A stretch of DNA of 64,000 nt from Haematococcus lacustris (Eukaryota; Chlorophyta; Chlorophyceae; Chlamydomonadales; Haematococcaceae): assembly GCA_030144725.1 (NCBI GenBank), contig JASKMD010000012.1, positions 10,091,931 through 10,155,930 of the forward strand, read 5' to 3'. A program made the translations under genes and the position numbers. The notes beneath the pieces are model-generated. The model searched no databases, was not told where the DNA came from, and saw nothing but the letters and a program-made list of their open reading frames with translations. This document shows positions 24,101 to 34,724 of this stretch, in pieces (position 1 is the first letter of the stretch; each line of letters opens with the position of its first letter).

Positions 24101-25356
24101 CCGCCCCGCCCCGCCCCGCCCCGCCCCGCCCCGCCCCGCCCCGCCCCGCCCCGCCCCGCCCCGCCCCGCCCCGCCCCGCCCCGCCCCGCCCCGCCCCGCC
24201 CCGCCCCGCCCCGCCCCGCCCCGCCCCGCCCCGCCCCGCCCCGCCCCGCCCCGCCCCGCCCCGCCCCGCCCCGCCCCGCCCCGCCCCGCCCCGCCCCGCC
24301 CCGCCCCGCCCCGCCCCGCCCCGCCCCGCCCCGCCCCGCCCCGCCCCGCCCCGCCCCGCCCCGCCCCGCCCCGCCCCGCCCCGCCCCGCCCCGCCCCGCC
24401 CCGCCCCGCCCCGCCCCGCCCCGCCCCGCCCCGCCCCGCCCCGCCCCGCCCCGCCCCGCCCCGCCCCGCCCCGCCCCGCCCCGCCCCGCCCCGCCCCGCC
24501 CCGCCCCGCCCCGCCCCGCCCCGCCCCGCCCCGCCCCGCCCCGCCCCGCCCCGCCCCGCCCCGCCCCGCCCCGCCCCGCCCCGCCCCGCCCCGCCCCGCC
24601 CCGCCCCGCCCCGCCCCGCCCCGCCCCGCCCCGCCCCGCCCCGCCCCGCCCCGCCCCGCCCCGCCCCGCCCCGCCCCGCCCCGCCCCGCCCCGCCCCGCC
24701 CCGCCCCGCCCCGCCCCGCCCCGCCCCGCCCCGCCCCGCCCCGCCCCGCCCCGCCCCGCCCCGCCCCGCCCCGCCCCGCCCCGCCCCGCCCCGCCCCGCC
24801 CCGCCCCGCCCCGCCCCGCCCCGCCCCGCCCCGCCCCGCCCCGCCCCGCCCCGCCCCGCCCCGCCCCGCCCCGCCCCGCCCCGCCCCGCCCCGCCCCCCG
24901 CCCCGCCCCGCCCCGCCCCGCCCCGCCCCGCCCCGCCCCGCCCCGCCCCGCCCCGCCCCGCCCCGCCCCGCCCCGCCCCGCCCCGCCCCGCCCCGCCCCG
25001 CCCCGCCCCGCCCCGCCCCGCCCCGCCCCGCCCCGCCCCGCCCCGCCCCGCCCCGCCCCGCCCCGCCCCGCCCCGCCCCGCCCCGCCCCGCCCCGCCCCG
25101 CCCCGCCCCGCCCCGCCCCGCCCCGCCCCGCCCCGCCCCGCCCCGCCCCGCCCCGCCCCGCCCCGCCCCCGCCCCGCCCCGCCCGCCGCCCCGCCCCGCC
25201 CCGCCCCGCCCCGCCCCGCCCCGCCCCCGCCCCGCCCCGCCCCCGCCCCGCCCCGCCCCGCCCCGCCCCGCCCCCGCCCCGCCCCGCCCCGCCCCGCCCC
25301 GCCCCGCCCCGCCCCGCCCCGCCCCGCCCCGCCCCGCCCCGCCCCGCCCCCCGCCC
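21121..25356. repeat. CCCCG pentamer satellite, about 4.2 kb
   Basis: About 840 copies. The centre (about 21560-25160) is almost perfect with a single CCCCCCG break at 24895. Both edges (21121-21560 and 25160-25356) are irregular, with extra or missing C residues and CCG units. The right edge passes into a short CCGGA run. The complementary strand is GGGGC repeats, strongly G-quadruplex-prone. The 1.4-1.5-kb open frames (PAPPR, GAGRG) are artefacts. Confidence 0.98.
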
Positions 25357-25544
25357 GACCGGACCGGACCGGACCGGACCGGTGTATGATATGCAGATGG
25401 TGGAGGGGAATGAAGTGGGTGTCACGCCAGCACTACAGAGAGGGGGAGTGGCTGTGTTCCGGTGTGTTGCGGGATGTTGCGGGATGGGTTTCGCATGGTG
25501 GTGGAGCAACCTAGCAGGCCCCAGCACGTTTGTCAGGACTGACA

Positions 25545-25760
25545 GGCTGTGATCGTGGATGAGTTCCACACCAGCCGTGTCAGCAACGCCCCCCCAGCCT
25601 TGTGAGCTGCACCGGCCACGTGGCCGGGCCTAGGCCCGCAGACTGGGTACCCCCAGCAGGCCACGTCATCCAGCGGCTGGTGCGCCCAGCCAAGAGCCAG
25701 CGGCATGGTGAGTATGTGCGGGGCCCGCTGTGGTGCCATGAGGTGCTGCCCAACCCCCTC
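25545..25760 (+). pseudogene. Fanzor/TnpB-like C-terminal relic
   Basis: After a plausible acceptor (gactgacag) the frame reads AVIVDEFHTSRVSNA, the RuvC-II Glu plus start of the zinc finger in this family; the main copy has VVLVHEFRTSRVSSA. A GTGAGC donor follows near 25602. Further on, another frame reads EYVRGPLWCHE, like the RGLLWC box that precedes RuvC-III in algal homologues. No RuvC-III Asp motif is visible before the assembly gap. Stops and frame changes indicate a relic unless more introns are involved. Confidence 0.45.
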
Positions 25761-26000
25761 CTCCTCCCCAAGACCCCCCCTCCACCAGCCCAGGACCAGC
25801 CCCCCCTTGCTGCACCTGGCACCTGCCACGACCGCAAGCCCGCGCATTGGGGAGAGCATGCAGCACCCCACTGGAGCTGTGCCAGTGGGAGGGCCTGGAG
25901 GCTCTGCCCCGCGTTGGCGATGAGTACCATCAGGTGGGTGTGGCAGGGGTATCTTGTTTAGTCAGGTGTGTTTTTTCTCTCCTTTCCTTCCCTTGTCCTT

Positions 26001-26500
26001 NNNNNNNNNNNNNNNNNNNNNNNNNNNNNNNNNNNNNNNNNNNNNNNNNNNNNNNNNNNNNNNNNNNNNNNNNNNNNNNNNNNNNNNNNNNNNNNNNNNN
26101 NNNNNNNNNNNNNNNNNNNNNNNNNNNNNNNNNNNNNNNNNNNNNNNNNNNNNNNNNNNNNNNNNNNNNNNNNNNNNNNNNNNNNNNNNNNNNNNNNNNN
26201 NNNNNNNNNNNNNNNNNNNNNNNNNNNNNNNNNNNNNNNNNNNNNNNNNNNNNNNNNNNNNNNNNNNNNNNNNNNNNNNNNNNNNNNNNNNNNNNNNNNN
26301 NNNNNNNNNNNNNNNNNNNNNNNNNNNNNNNNNNNNNNNNNNNNNNNNNNNNNNNNNNNNNNNNNNNNNNNNNNNNNNNNNNNNNNNNNNNNNNNNNNNN
26401 NNNNNNNNNNNNNNNNNNNNNNNNNNNNNNNNNNNNNNNNNNNNNNNNNNNNNNNNNNNNNNNNNNNNNNNNNNNNNNNNNNNNNNNNNNNNNNNNNNNN
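26001..26500. other. assembly gap (500 N)
   Basis: Exactly 500 Ns, probably a gap of unknown size. The 5' part of the receiver-domain gene must lie in or before it. Confidence 1.
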
Positions 26501-26660
26501 ACCTGTCCTTGCTCCCTGCTGCCCCCTCAGCCGCCTGCATGTGGCCACTGCCTGCCTCTGCCCACCCACACCGCCTGCCTGACTGCCACTCCCGTCTGTG
26601 CTCCTGCCGCTGTCTAAGTCGCCTGCTTGTGGGCTGCTGCTGGGCTGCTGTGGGCTACAG

Positions 26661-28034
26661 GTCGTCCTCAAGGTGCTGCAGCAGGTGGGGGGCGGCTGCA
26701 CCCCGGACGTGGTGGAGAATGGGCTGGAGGTGTTGAAGGCTCTGGAGACCAAGGTCGGCTGCTGCTCCTCCACCCACCCACCCACCCACCCACCCACCCA
26801 CCCACCCACCCACCCCACCCCTGGACCCAACACCGAGCAAAGCCCTGCAAAGCCCTCAGTCCCCATCTCATAGCCCTGAGCCTCTCAATTGCGATCACAA
26901 CATGGCAATTCATAGCGAACATGAAAAGCAGCGCTGATGCGAACCTGCCAGCAGCCTGGGTTAGCTCATGACCCATCAGCCACAGGCCACAGGCAGGCCA
27001 GGCAGCCAAAGTGGCATACAGACCCGCCAGCAGCCTGAGGGAATTGGTGGTGTGAGTGCAGTCGTACGACCTCATCCTCATGGACATCCACATGCCGCTG
27101 ATGGACGGCCTGGAGGCCACGCGGCGCATCGTGGCGCAGTACCCCCGCGGAGGTGCGGCCGCGCATCATCGCCCTGTCAGCCGACACCCTGCAGGCGCTG
27201 CACGACAGGTGAGAGCAGGATGACAGGCGCCTGGCCGGACAGGCGGAGGCTGCTGCTGGTGGGAGGGTAGCAAAGGCACGCCCCTCTCCTCCCTCCCTCC
27301 TCCCTTAATACTCCCCCTCCCCGGATGCACGCCCGGCGGCGAGGGCGTAGTCTTTTTTCATTTCTTAAACAGGCCGAGGCATTGCTGGTGAGCAGCAGTG
27401 GGTGTCGCCTGACGGGGCAAGGGGGGACAGGCCGGAAAAAAACACTGGAAACAGCAGGAGGCGTGTCCCAGCTTGCTGGATCCAGGGAATGTATGTACAG
27501 GTGAAAGGCGTGGCACTCCTCTTGTATGCCACTGCTTTTCACATCGGCCTGGCAGCCAGGCTGCTGCTCTCCCTGCTGCCATGCTGTGCTGTCCCCATGC
27601 TGCTGCTCAGCACCACACGCCGCACCTCTGGTCTCGGGTTCAACTCCTGCCGCCTCCAGCCACCTGCCATGCCTGTTTCTCGTCTGCTGCTGCTCACCCT
27701 GGCACATGTGTGCAGCAGTACTCTCTGCCCAGCACCTGGCCCCACCCCCCTGCTCGCCGCCGCTGAGCTGCTGCCCGCCCTGACGCTTGCTTGGCTTGCA
27801 TGACCCGCTCCCCTCAGCCTGCCCAGCTGTTCAGCCTGATGGCTGGGTTGCAGGTGCCGCGAGGCCGGCATTGAGGAATTCATCGTGAAACCATTCCGGG
27901 TCGAGGACTTGAAGCGGGTGGTCAGCACACGGCGCCGCACCCCCTGCGCTTTCACCCCCCCCACCCGGCCCCACGCCCTCCCACAGTGTGACCTCACCAC
28001 AGCCAGTATGAGGGATGCAACAGGTGTGATGTGA
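26661..28034 (+). CDS. response-regulator receiver domain, probably the end of a hybrid histidine kinase
   Basis: Three exons are visible: 26661-26753, 27062-27208 and 27854-28034 (TGA). Together they cover most of a receiver (REC) domain: VVLKVLQQVGGGCTPDVVEN and GLEVLKALETK, then YDLILMDIHMPLMDGLEATR with the phospho-acceptor Asp in MDIHMP, then PRIIALSADT (switch Ser), and EEFIVKPFRVEDLKRVV with the conserved Lys-Pro. The first helix and acidic pair are missing, presumably in the gap. In algae such a C-terminal receiver usually ends a hybrid sensor kinase that takes phosphate from an internal His. Within exon 2 the run of five C at 27142-27146 shifts the frame. Dropping one C restores both the domain and the splice phase to exon 3, so this is either a base error or a disabling mutation. 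Confidence 0.8.
26769..26816. repeat. CCCA tetramer run
   Basis: About twelve CCCA units just after the donor of the receiver-domain exon ending at 26753. Confidence 0.9.
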
Positions 28035-29134
28035 GACCCAGCTATGTGTGACCAGCATGATGTGGGGCGCAGCAGTGGGCGGGTCAGTTCTAGCTGCGGA
28101 TGCAGGCAAGCAGGCTGCACAGGGGGCACAACGCAGAGAGCTGGGCTGGCCGTGGCTGAGCCCGGCATAGTGTACAGCGTTCATGCTTAGCCCTGCCTTG
28201 CCTTGCTCTAGCACTTCCCATTGTGGGGTCACATCTCAGGCGGTGCCATGGTGGGAGGGGGGTGGGCACGGACGTAGGCTGTCCAGCATGCCTGTTGTAG
28301 CCTTGCCTAGTGGATGCATGCGCAGTGACCAGCTAGCAGTGCAGCGCAGTGCAGTGTAGAGGGCATTGTTTGCCTAGGTTCCATAAGCCCGCCTGTGGCA
28401 GTTGGTGGTTTGCGACGCATGGACCCCATGCAAGGTAGGCCCCCTTTCATGCTGATGTACAAGGGCCCGTGACACAAGGCAACTAAACTACTACCCCTGT
28501 TGCTTTCCATGCACGCCAATAGTGGCATCTGGCCAGCGCTGCATGCAAGGTGCATGCAATGGCATGTTGGCATGCATGTAGGGCAGCAGCAGGAGTTGAG
28601 GACGTACCCCTGGGGTTGTGAATGGTCAGTAGGACCAAACAGGGTTGCTGCACCAGTAGTATGCACTGGTTTGGCCCGCCACAGCAGCGTAACGGTGCAA
28701 GCACAGCCACGCATTAACAATGTGACATGCAGTGGCACATCAAGTGTTGGCTGTATGGTTGCCTTCAATTCTGGGCACCTGGATCTCATCATAGTGATTG
28801 GTGTGGCGTTCATAGATGTGTGATAGGTTGCCATCAGTGCTGCAGTTTACGCATGTACACCCTGACGTTTGTATGTGATGGTGTGTGATTTGATGAGTTT
28901 ACCGTGGATGTGGATGGGGTTGTGTACAGCAGTCACAGCAGACCTTTTTTGCTCACTCCTGGCTCACTAAAGAATCTTGTGCAGAGTAAGCACAGTAATG
29001 ATAACTGCTAATGCCACTTCATGCCGTCGCTGGTTGTTGTACAAAGTACGGGACAAGCCTAGCTGAGCTTCTGCCCATCAGCGCAAGCCATCGTAGTTTT
29101 TTCCCTCGGCTGTCCCATGTACACGCGAACAGAT
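28035..29134. other. intergenic spacer
   Basis: No coding exon, tandem array or known repeat is recognised between the receiver gene and the SINE-like copy at 29135. Confidence 0.5.
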
Positions 29135-29205
29135 CATCCCTACAGCCCTCATGCAACACCAAAATAAAGCATGAGTTGTAATCAAACACAGGCTGCGAGT
29201 TGTTA
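29135..29205 (-). repeat. SINE-like dispersed repeat, copy 4 (partial)
   Basis: Shares ccctacagccctcatgc, aacaccaaaataaagcatga and caggctgcgag with copies 1-3. It is truncated after the last of these. Confidence 0.6.
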
Positions 29206-29337
29206 ACCCAAACAAACAAAACCGCATCACATCGCATAACATGTTGTAACATAGCATTGATATGTCGCTGTAGAGCTTGGTAGGGTATGCAGCGAAACAG
29301 CGCCGGCACCAGCGGCAGCTATAATGTCATGTGTGTT

Positions 29338-29560
29338 ATGCCATGAGCAAAATCAATCAAACAAACAATCAGGTTGCCCCTTACAAAGGGGATGTGTGTG
29401 CGCGAGAATCGTGCATAGGGTAGGGCTCTAGCGAATAGGTTAGGTACACCTGGTTAGGTCCCGACTCCTAGATTAGGGGCGCACACCGGTCTCTCACTGC
29501 CGTGAAGAAGTGTATGGGCTCTACAGGAGGATAGGGATACAGGGATGTAGGTATATTTAT
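29338..29560. repeat. R1 dispersed repeat, fullest copy
   Basis: Starts near atgccatgagc with a caaacaaac tract. It contains gttgccccttacaaagggga, tgcatagggtagggctcta and cacaccggtc, then gaagtgtatgggctctacag and gatagggatacagggatgta. The same order is seen at 54915-55112, with partial copies at 36415-36535, 37490-37645 and 38655-38700. It ends about 80 bp before the APC10 start codon. Confidence 0.75.
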
Positions 29561-29640
29561 TCATACAGTAGAGGATGACAGTATGTGATACACGACTCTG
29601 CGGGGTTGCGGCGATAGCAACGATTAGGTAAATGTAGCCG

Positions 29641-30895
29641 ATGCAGCTACGTGAAGTGGGGCACCTGGCGTCGTGGAGCGTGACCAGTGCGAAACCCGGC
29701 AACGGCATCGAGTTGTTGAGGGATGGGCGCAGCGATACCTTTTGGCAGTGCGTCGCGTTTTCAAATGCGAAGTGCATGAGCGTGCCAGGCTCATAGCGAC
29801 GTGCCAGCTGTCGCGTGCTTTGACCGGCAGGTCTGATGGACTACAACCTCACTTCATCAACATGCAGTTCGCTCAACGCATGCAATTGATGGTGAGGTGT
29901 ATTGACACCTTCACTGCAAGGAACCTACATGACCAGCTGCACCCAAAGCAAGAACGGTGGGAACAACGTTCGGTACAGCTCAAGCAGGCAGGCAAGCCCC
30001 CAGCCCCTAGCATTGGATGTCCCCTGTTCAGACCCCTGGCAGTGGGGCATGCTGGCTGCAGGAGCTGCACCTGCATCTGGACTACAAGTTGGATGAAAGC
30101 TATACTCCCGGCAAGCTGTCTGTGAGGGCGGGCTACAGCATCCACGATGTCCGGGTGAGGGTGCCCGGAATGACGCTTTCGTTATCCCTTTTCATTGCAC
30201 TGCCAGGTTGCTGACTGGGTCACACCGCGAGCCAAGCAGCCTGTAGCCGGGTAGGGAAGTGAGGAGTGGCAGTCAGCGCCACTCCTCCCCCTCACGCCAC
30301 CACAACCAGTACATCACTGTAACTGCAACCACAACCACTGCAACAACAGAGTGTGCGCAGGGATGCCAGCTCTGTGTCCCACCACGCACTGGGTTTGCTT
30401 TCCTGGTAACTTGGGTCTTCAAGGTGCCCCTGCAGCACCATTTGGCTGCAGCATAGCGAGTGTTACGGGCATTGTGGCAGCAGCAGAGCAGCTGCAATAT
30501 AGATGTGCATGCAGAGGACAAGCTGACTGGGAGAGCAGCGGTGATGCTGGGTTGCGGCTGCTGTGTTTGTGTCGCTTGGCCGCTTCAGCATCTGCTGCTG
30601 GCTCCTCTACGCCCAGGAGGTGCGGGTGGTGGAGTTGCTGGAGCCCAGCGGCTGGGTGGTTGTCCCGTTGAGCGCGGCGCTGCCGGCGTCAGGCGCCGAC
30701 GCGGATCCCCTGGCTGGCGCGCCGTCAGAGCTGCAGCCGCTGCAGGTGTTTTGCCTGCAGCTGGCCATTCTGTCGAATCATCAAAACGGGCGAGACTCGC
30801 ACGTGCGAGAGGTCAAGGTGTACGCGTTGCAGCGGGAGGCGGTGGAGCTGCCTGCAAGGTCCGAGCAAGTGACGCTGTATTCCACTCTTCGTTGA
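29641..30895 (+). CDS. APC10: anaphase-promoting complex subunit 10 (Doc1 domain)
   Basis: Four exons keep phase: 29641-29747, 29831-29891, 30062-30154 and 30617-30895 (TGA), giving 179 aa, close to the usual APC10 length of about 185. APC10 helps the APC/C ubiquitin ligase recognise D-box substrates in mitosis and G1. Nearly the whole protein is the Doc1 beta-sandwich. Family hallmarks are SAKPGNGIELLRDGRSDTFW, QSDGLQPHFINMQF, YKLDESYTPGKLSVRAG, and QLAILSNHQNGRDSHVREVK with VYALQ after it. The C-terminus is LYSTLR, lacking the extended Ile-Arg tail of some orthologues but ending in Arg. The start is fixed by an in-frame TAG six bases upstream of the ATG. The R1 repeat ends about 80 bp upstream, so the promoter is very short or overlaps the repeat. 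Confidence 0.95.
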
Positions 30896-31191
30896 CGTTG
30901 CGACACAGCGCTACGTCGTTTAGGCTGGCAGCGCATGGAACATTTGAGCTGACATGCGGAACCCTGGGGTGAAGCAACACTTAAGCAGTGGCCCACTGCA
31001 GGTCACTGCAGGCGCATAACTTGTGCATTTGTTGCATATCAGGTAGGCAGTGGGAAGGCGGTTGCGGACACTGTTGGGGGATTGCCTCTCATAATGATCG
31101 GACTGGCTGTGACTGATGGTTGCTGATCGTGTGTAATAACCGGTGGTTTGGCCTGGTGTGCAATAACCGGTGTAAACCCAAGACTACATAT

Positions 31192-31364
31192 GTAGAAGAT
31201 AACGACAAAACCGCCAATTCTAAAGGGTTTAAACACGCGAGGCCGAGCATCGGCGCTAAACAGCTCGAGACCGAAGCCGCTGGCTGAGGTCGAGAGCTGT
31301 TTAGCGCCGGTGCGAGGCCGAGCGTGTTTAACCCTTTAGAACGCAGCGGTTTTGTCGCTATCTA
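31192..31364. mobile_element. long-hairpin element H1
   Basis: Near-perfect palindrome with a TATCTA right tip (the left tip reads agaagata). The arm gtttaaacacgcgaggcc returns as ggccgagcgtgtttaac. The core holds cagctcgagaccgaagcc and ggctgaggtcgagagctg. H1 and H3 share the outer arm (gataacgacaaaaccgcc). It probably belongs to a foldback/MITE-like family. Confidence 0.75.
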
Positions 31365-31770
31365 GTGTAGTGGCGTTTTTAGTGCCGTTTTTAGTGCGTT
31401 CGAACTTTAGCCAGCGCGGCGGAGCCGCGCTGGCTCTGTCTCTCACATCTGGTGTGACATGTGTAATGCTGACCGCCGCGCATCTATTCCCTGCTGTCTT
31501 TGTTCGATGTCCGAGCATATCTCGCCTGCATCTGACTACGATGACGAAGACTGTGATCGCGACGATGGTTGCCCTGTTTACAAGTCCCCTCCGCTATTAA
31601 CAGCCACAAACAAGTCCCCTCCCCTACTAACAGCCACAAGTTTGGTTTGTGGCTGTTAGTAGGGGAGGGGCCGCGTACTAAACGTTTTAAGCATAGGGCT
31701 GCTGACGTTGTTAAACGCGTGTAATTGAGTTTTACTCAATTGTAATCGTTAATAGACCTCGTTTTAAGTA
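31192..31770. repeat. 0.55-kb repeat unit, copy 1 (with H1)
   Basis: Nearly identical to 33678-34300. It comprises H1, then a stretch with a short frame starting MSEHISPASDYDDEDC, a perfect stem-loop at about 31618-31672 (cccctcccctactaacagcc and its complement), and a module with taattgagttttactc. The module also recurs near 34645-34715. The short acidic frame is conserved in both copies but recognised in neither. Confidence 0.8.
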
Positions 31771-31771
31771 G

Positions 31772-31971
31772 TAGATAGTGGAAGCGCCGGTAGTTTTAGG
31801 CGCCCTAAAAACGCGAGGCCGAGGCGCTGGAGCGTAACAGCTCGAGACCGAAGCCAGCGGCCGCGGAGCGTAGCGACGCGGCTGCTGGCTGAGGTCGAGA
31901 GCTGTTACGCTCCAGCGCCGAGGCCGAGTGTTTTTGGGGGACTAAAACGCCCCGGGCGCTTCCACTATCTA
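31772..31971. mobile_element. long-hairpin element H2
   Basis: Tips TAGATA and TATCTA; outer arm gtggaagcgcc returning as gggcgcttccac. The inner arm ggcgctggagcgtaacagct differs from H1 but is matched by its own complement, agctgttacgctccagcgcc. It shares the core with the other copies. Confidence 0.8.
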
Positions 31972-32082
31972 ATTTAGTTCCGTTTTTGTGCGTTCTTAGA
32001 GCTCAATGCGCGGCGGAGCCGCGCTCAGCAAACGTCACACTACAAGTGTAAGTGGGCGGAATTGGAATGTAGCTGAATACTG

Positions 32083-32355
32083 TTGCAAAACATCGCCATC
32101 AGCCTATCAGCTGGGCTTATTGTTAGGCCCAGCACCGCAGAGGAGTACGAAGATAAAGACGCGGACGGCGAGAAACTCGACCACGAGGACGAGCCACTCA
32201 CGCTAGGACACTTCACTCGTTCGCCTGGTGATAGTCGCTTGTTCCCCTTGTGCGAGGTACGGCTCCAGTACGGCCATGATTCCTTTCTCAGCCGAAGATG
32301 CTTGGCCCGTTATCACAATAATGCAATGCAGGAGCCGCGTACATCCCTTGTGTAA
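32083..32355 (+). CDS. short acidic open frame, unrecognised
   Basis: The frame includes STAEEYEDKDADGEKLDHED followed by EPLTLGHFTRSPGDSRLFPL. The acidic start and its position just after a hairpin element resemble the small frame after H1 and H3. It may be a fragment of a transposon protein. No domain is recognised; it may not be expressed. Confidence 0.25.
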   Translation: MQNIAISLSAGLIVRPSTAEEYEDKDADGEKLDHEDEPLTLGHFTRSPGDSRLFPLCEVRLQYGHDSFLSRRCLARYHNNAMQEPRTSLV

Positions 32356-32399
32356 AGAGACACCGTTTGCTATGGGCAGTAACTTGATGTCCGACGATC

Positions 32400-33070
32400 G
32401 CATTCCTTGTGTTTTGCTTCGCTGTTTGGTACGCATTGCGTAGGTGCGTGCGATATCAGTTTCTCCATACAATCTCGGTCGATACATAGGTCGATGGCTT
32501 GTAGTTGTCTCATGGCCCATGGTGGGAGGGCGGGCTTAGTTGTGGGCGGGCTTGGTTGTGTATACCTTGCTACTTCAGCGAGCAAAGCTGTGCCTTTACC
32601 ACTACCTCTGCCACATTGCCTCTGCCAGCCCCTGTTGCATTAACTGTTATGCCCCTTCCACTCTTGCCTAACCCAGCCCAGCCAAGAACCCATGAGTTAG
32701 CCGCTATGTGGTAAGTGAAGCATGGCCATGAGGTTTGGTGCCGTGGGGTGCAGGCACACCCCTTGTTTGTTGCAGGTACACCGGTCTTACTCTGCTCCGT
32801 GGCCTTCCTCCTTCCCTCTTTTGTTTCACCAGCACCAACTCCATGTCCGCCACCCCTTATTCTTACCCCCTCTTAAGCAAGCAGCCTCACCACAGTTACC
32901 CTGTCCATCCCTCTCCCAAGGTGACAGCCAAGCCAAGCTAAGCGTCATGCCCTGTTATGCCCCTTCCCCTGTTCTGCCCTTTCCATCTGCTACCCAACCC
33001 CCCTGTTCCATGCTGCACCACCACTTGATTGCTGTGCCCCACCACCTGTTTGCTACCGCCTAAACCCATG
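32400..33070. other. spacer without recognised gene
   Basis: Only short open frames of ordinary composition are visible. Confidence 0.5.
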
Positions 33071-33074
33071 CCTT

Positions 33075-33375
33075 TTGATGCCCCACCTCGTGCCCGTTGC
33101 TGCCCCACCCACACCCTGTCTGCTGCTGCCCCACACCTTGTCTGTTGCTGCCCCACCACCTGCCCTTTGTTGCCCCACGCCCCCACCCGTTGCAATCCTA
33201 CACCCTACCCACTGTCGCCCCACACTTTGCTTGCCACTGCCTTGCACGTTGCTTGTTGCTGCCCCACACCCTGACCACTACTGCCCACACCATGCCCACT
33301 CCTGCCCACACCCTGATCGCTGTTGCCCAACACCTTTCCCACCGCTGCCCCACACCGTGTCTGATGCTGCCTTAC
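33075..33375. repeat. degenerate C-rich minisatellite
   Basis: Imperfect repetition of gctgccccacaccctg-like units (for example ttgctgccccacaccctg). Unit length varies between about 20 and 30 bp. Confidence 0.65.
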
Positions 33376-33677
33376 ACCAGTGTGGCGTGGCTACGGCTGA
33401 TCCAATGGCCCAACAGGTGGCAGATGTAAATGTCCCTTATTGAACGAAGATCCAATTGATGCAGTAGAGCATGCTTGAGGTTAGTTTCTAGATTGAGAGC
33501 TTTATTGTGTGCGTTGGGGACGTTATGGACATGCATGGATGTTTTAGCGCTGCTGTCTTTTTGCATGCGCTTTTCTTTAAAAAGGTCCGCGAGCATAATA
33601 GGCCTGCGGCGAGGGAACTAAGTCTCTTAAACAGCAGGCTATTAACTATTATAACGCATGAAAACGGAACTAAGTAG

Positions 33678-33875
33678 TAGATAACGACAAAACCGCCAGT
33701 GCTAAAGGATTTAAACACGCGAGGCCGAGCACCGGCGCTAAACAGCTCGAGACCGAAGCCAGCGGCCGCGGAGCGTAGCGACGCGGACGCTGGCTGCGGT
33801 CGCGAGCTGTTTAGCGCCGGTGCTCGGCCTCGCGTGTTTAAATCCTTTAGCACGCAGCGGTTTTGTCGCTATCTA
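33678..33875. mobile_element. long-hairpin element H3
   Basis: Same outer arms as H1 with both TAGATA and TATCTA tips intact. The core is longer than in H1 (includes gcggccgcggagcgtagcga). The arms gcgaggccgagcaccggcgc and gcgccggtgctcggcctcgc are perfectly complementary. Confidence 0.85.
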
Positions 33876-34300
33876 GTGTAGTGGCGTTTTCAAAGCGTTC
33901 AAGCTTTAGCCAGCGCGGCGGAGCCGCGCTGGCTCTGTCTCTCACATCTGGTGTGACATGTGTGATGCTGACCGCCGCGCATCTATTCCCTGCTGTCTTT
34001 GTTCGATGTCCGAGCATATCTCGCCTGCATCTGACTTCGATGACGAAGACTGTGATCGCGACGGTGGTTGCCCTGTTTACAAGTCCCCTCCGCTACTAAC
34101 AGCCACAAACAAGTCCCCTCCCCTACTAACAACCACAAGTTTGGTTTGTGGCTGTTAGTAGCGGAGGGGCCGCGTACTAAACGTTTTAAGGATAGGGCTG
34201 CTAACGTTTTTAAACGCGTGAAAACGGAACTAAGAATCGGTAATTGAGTTTTACTCGATTGTAATCGTTAATAGACCTCGTTTTAAGAATCGTTAACTGC
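33678..34300. repeat. 0.55-kb repeat unit, copy 2 (with H3)
   Basis: Direct repeat of 31192-31770, about 2.5 kb away, including the small acidic frame and the stem-loop near 34115-34170. A few substitutions and an indel after the hairpin distinguish the copies. Confidence 0.8.
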
Positions 34301-34439
34301 AGCGACCTGGTGTATTAACAAAAGTGGTTGCCAACGAACACGTAACAGCCGGCCAACACCATCGCAGGTGACAAGAAGCATCACATTGCGCGGCTTCGCC
34401 GCGCCAATAGAGCTTCGCCTACGTAAAACTCGATTACAC

Positions 34440-34640
34440 TAGATAATGGAGTCGCCTGGGCCGTTTTAGGCAGTTGAAAAAGACTCGGTCTCGGCCCTGG
34501 CGCGGGACAGCTCTCGACCTCAGCCAGCGGCCACGTCGCTACGCTCCGTGTCCGCTGGCTTCGGTCTCGAGCTGCCCCGCGCCAGGGCCTCGACCTCGCC
34601 TTTTTAAACCGCCTAAAACGACCCGCGACACCATTATCTA
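34440..34640. mobile_element. long-hairpin element H4
   Basis: Tips TAGATAATGG and CCATTATCTA. Outer arm gttttaggc/gcctaaaacg, inner arm ggccctggcgcgggacagct/agctgccccgcgccagggcc. The core is in reverse orientation relative to H1-H3 (starts cagctctcgacctcagccag). Confidence 0.85.
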
Positions 34641-34724
34641 CTAAGTAATTGAGTTTTACTCAGTTGTAATCGTTAATAGACCTCGTTTTAAGAATCGTTA
34701 ACTGCAGCGACCTGGGGGGTTTTT

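Noticed and set aside
20965..25569. Open frames of about 1450-1530 codons on both strands (PAPPR and GAGRG repeats)
   Set aside because: They are readings of the CCCCG array, which has no stop codon in any frame; unique flanks show no exon signals.
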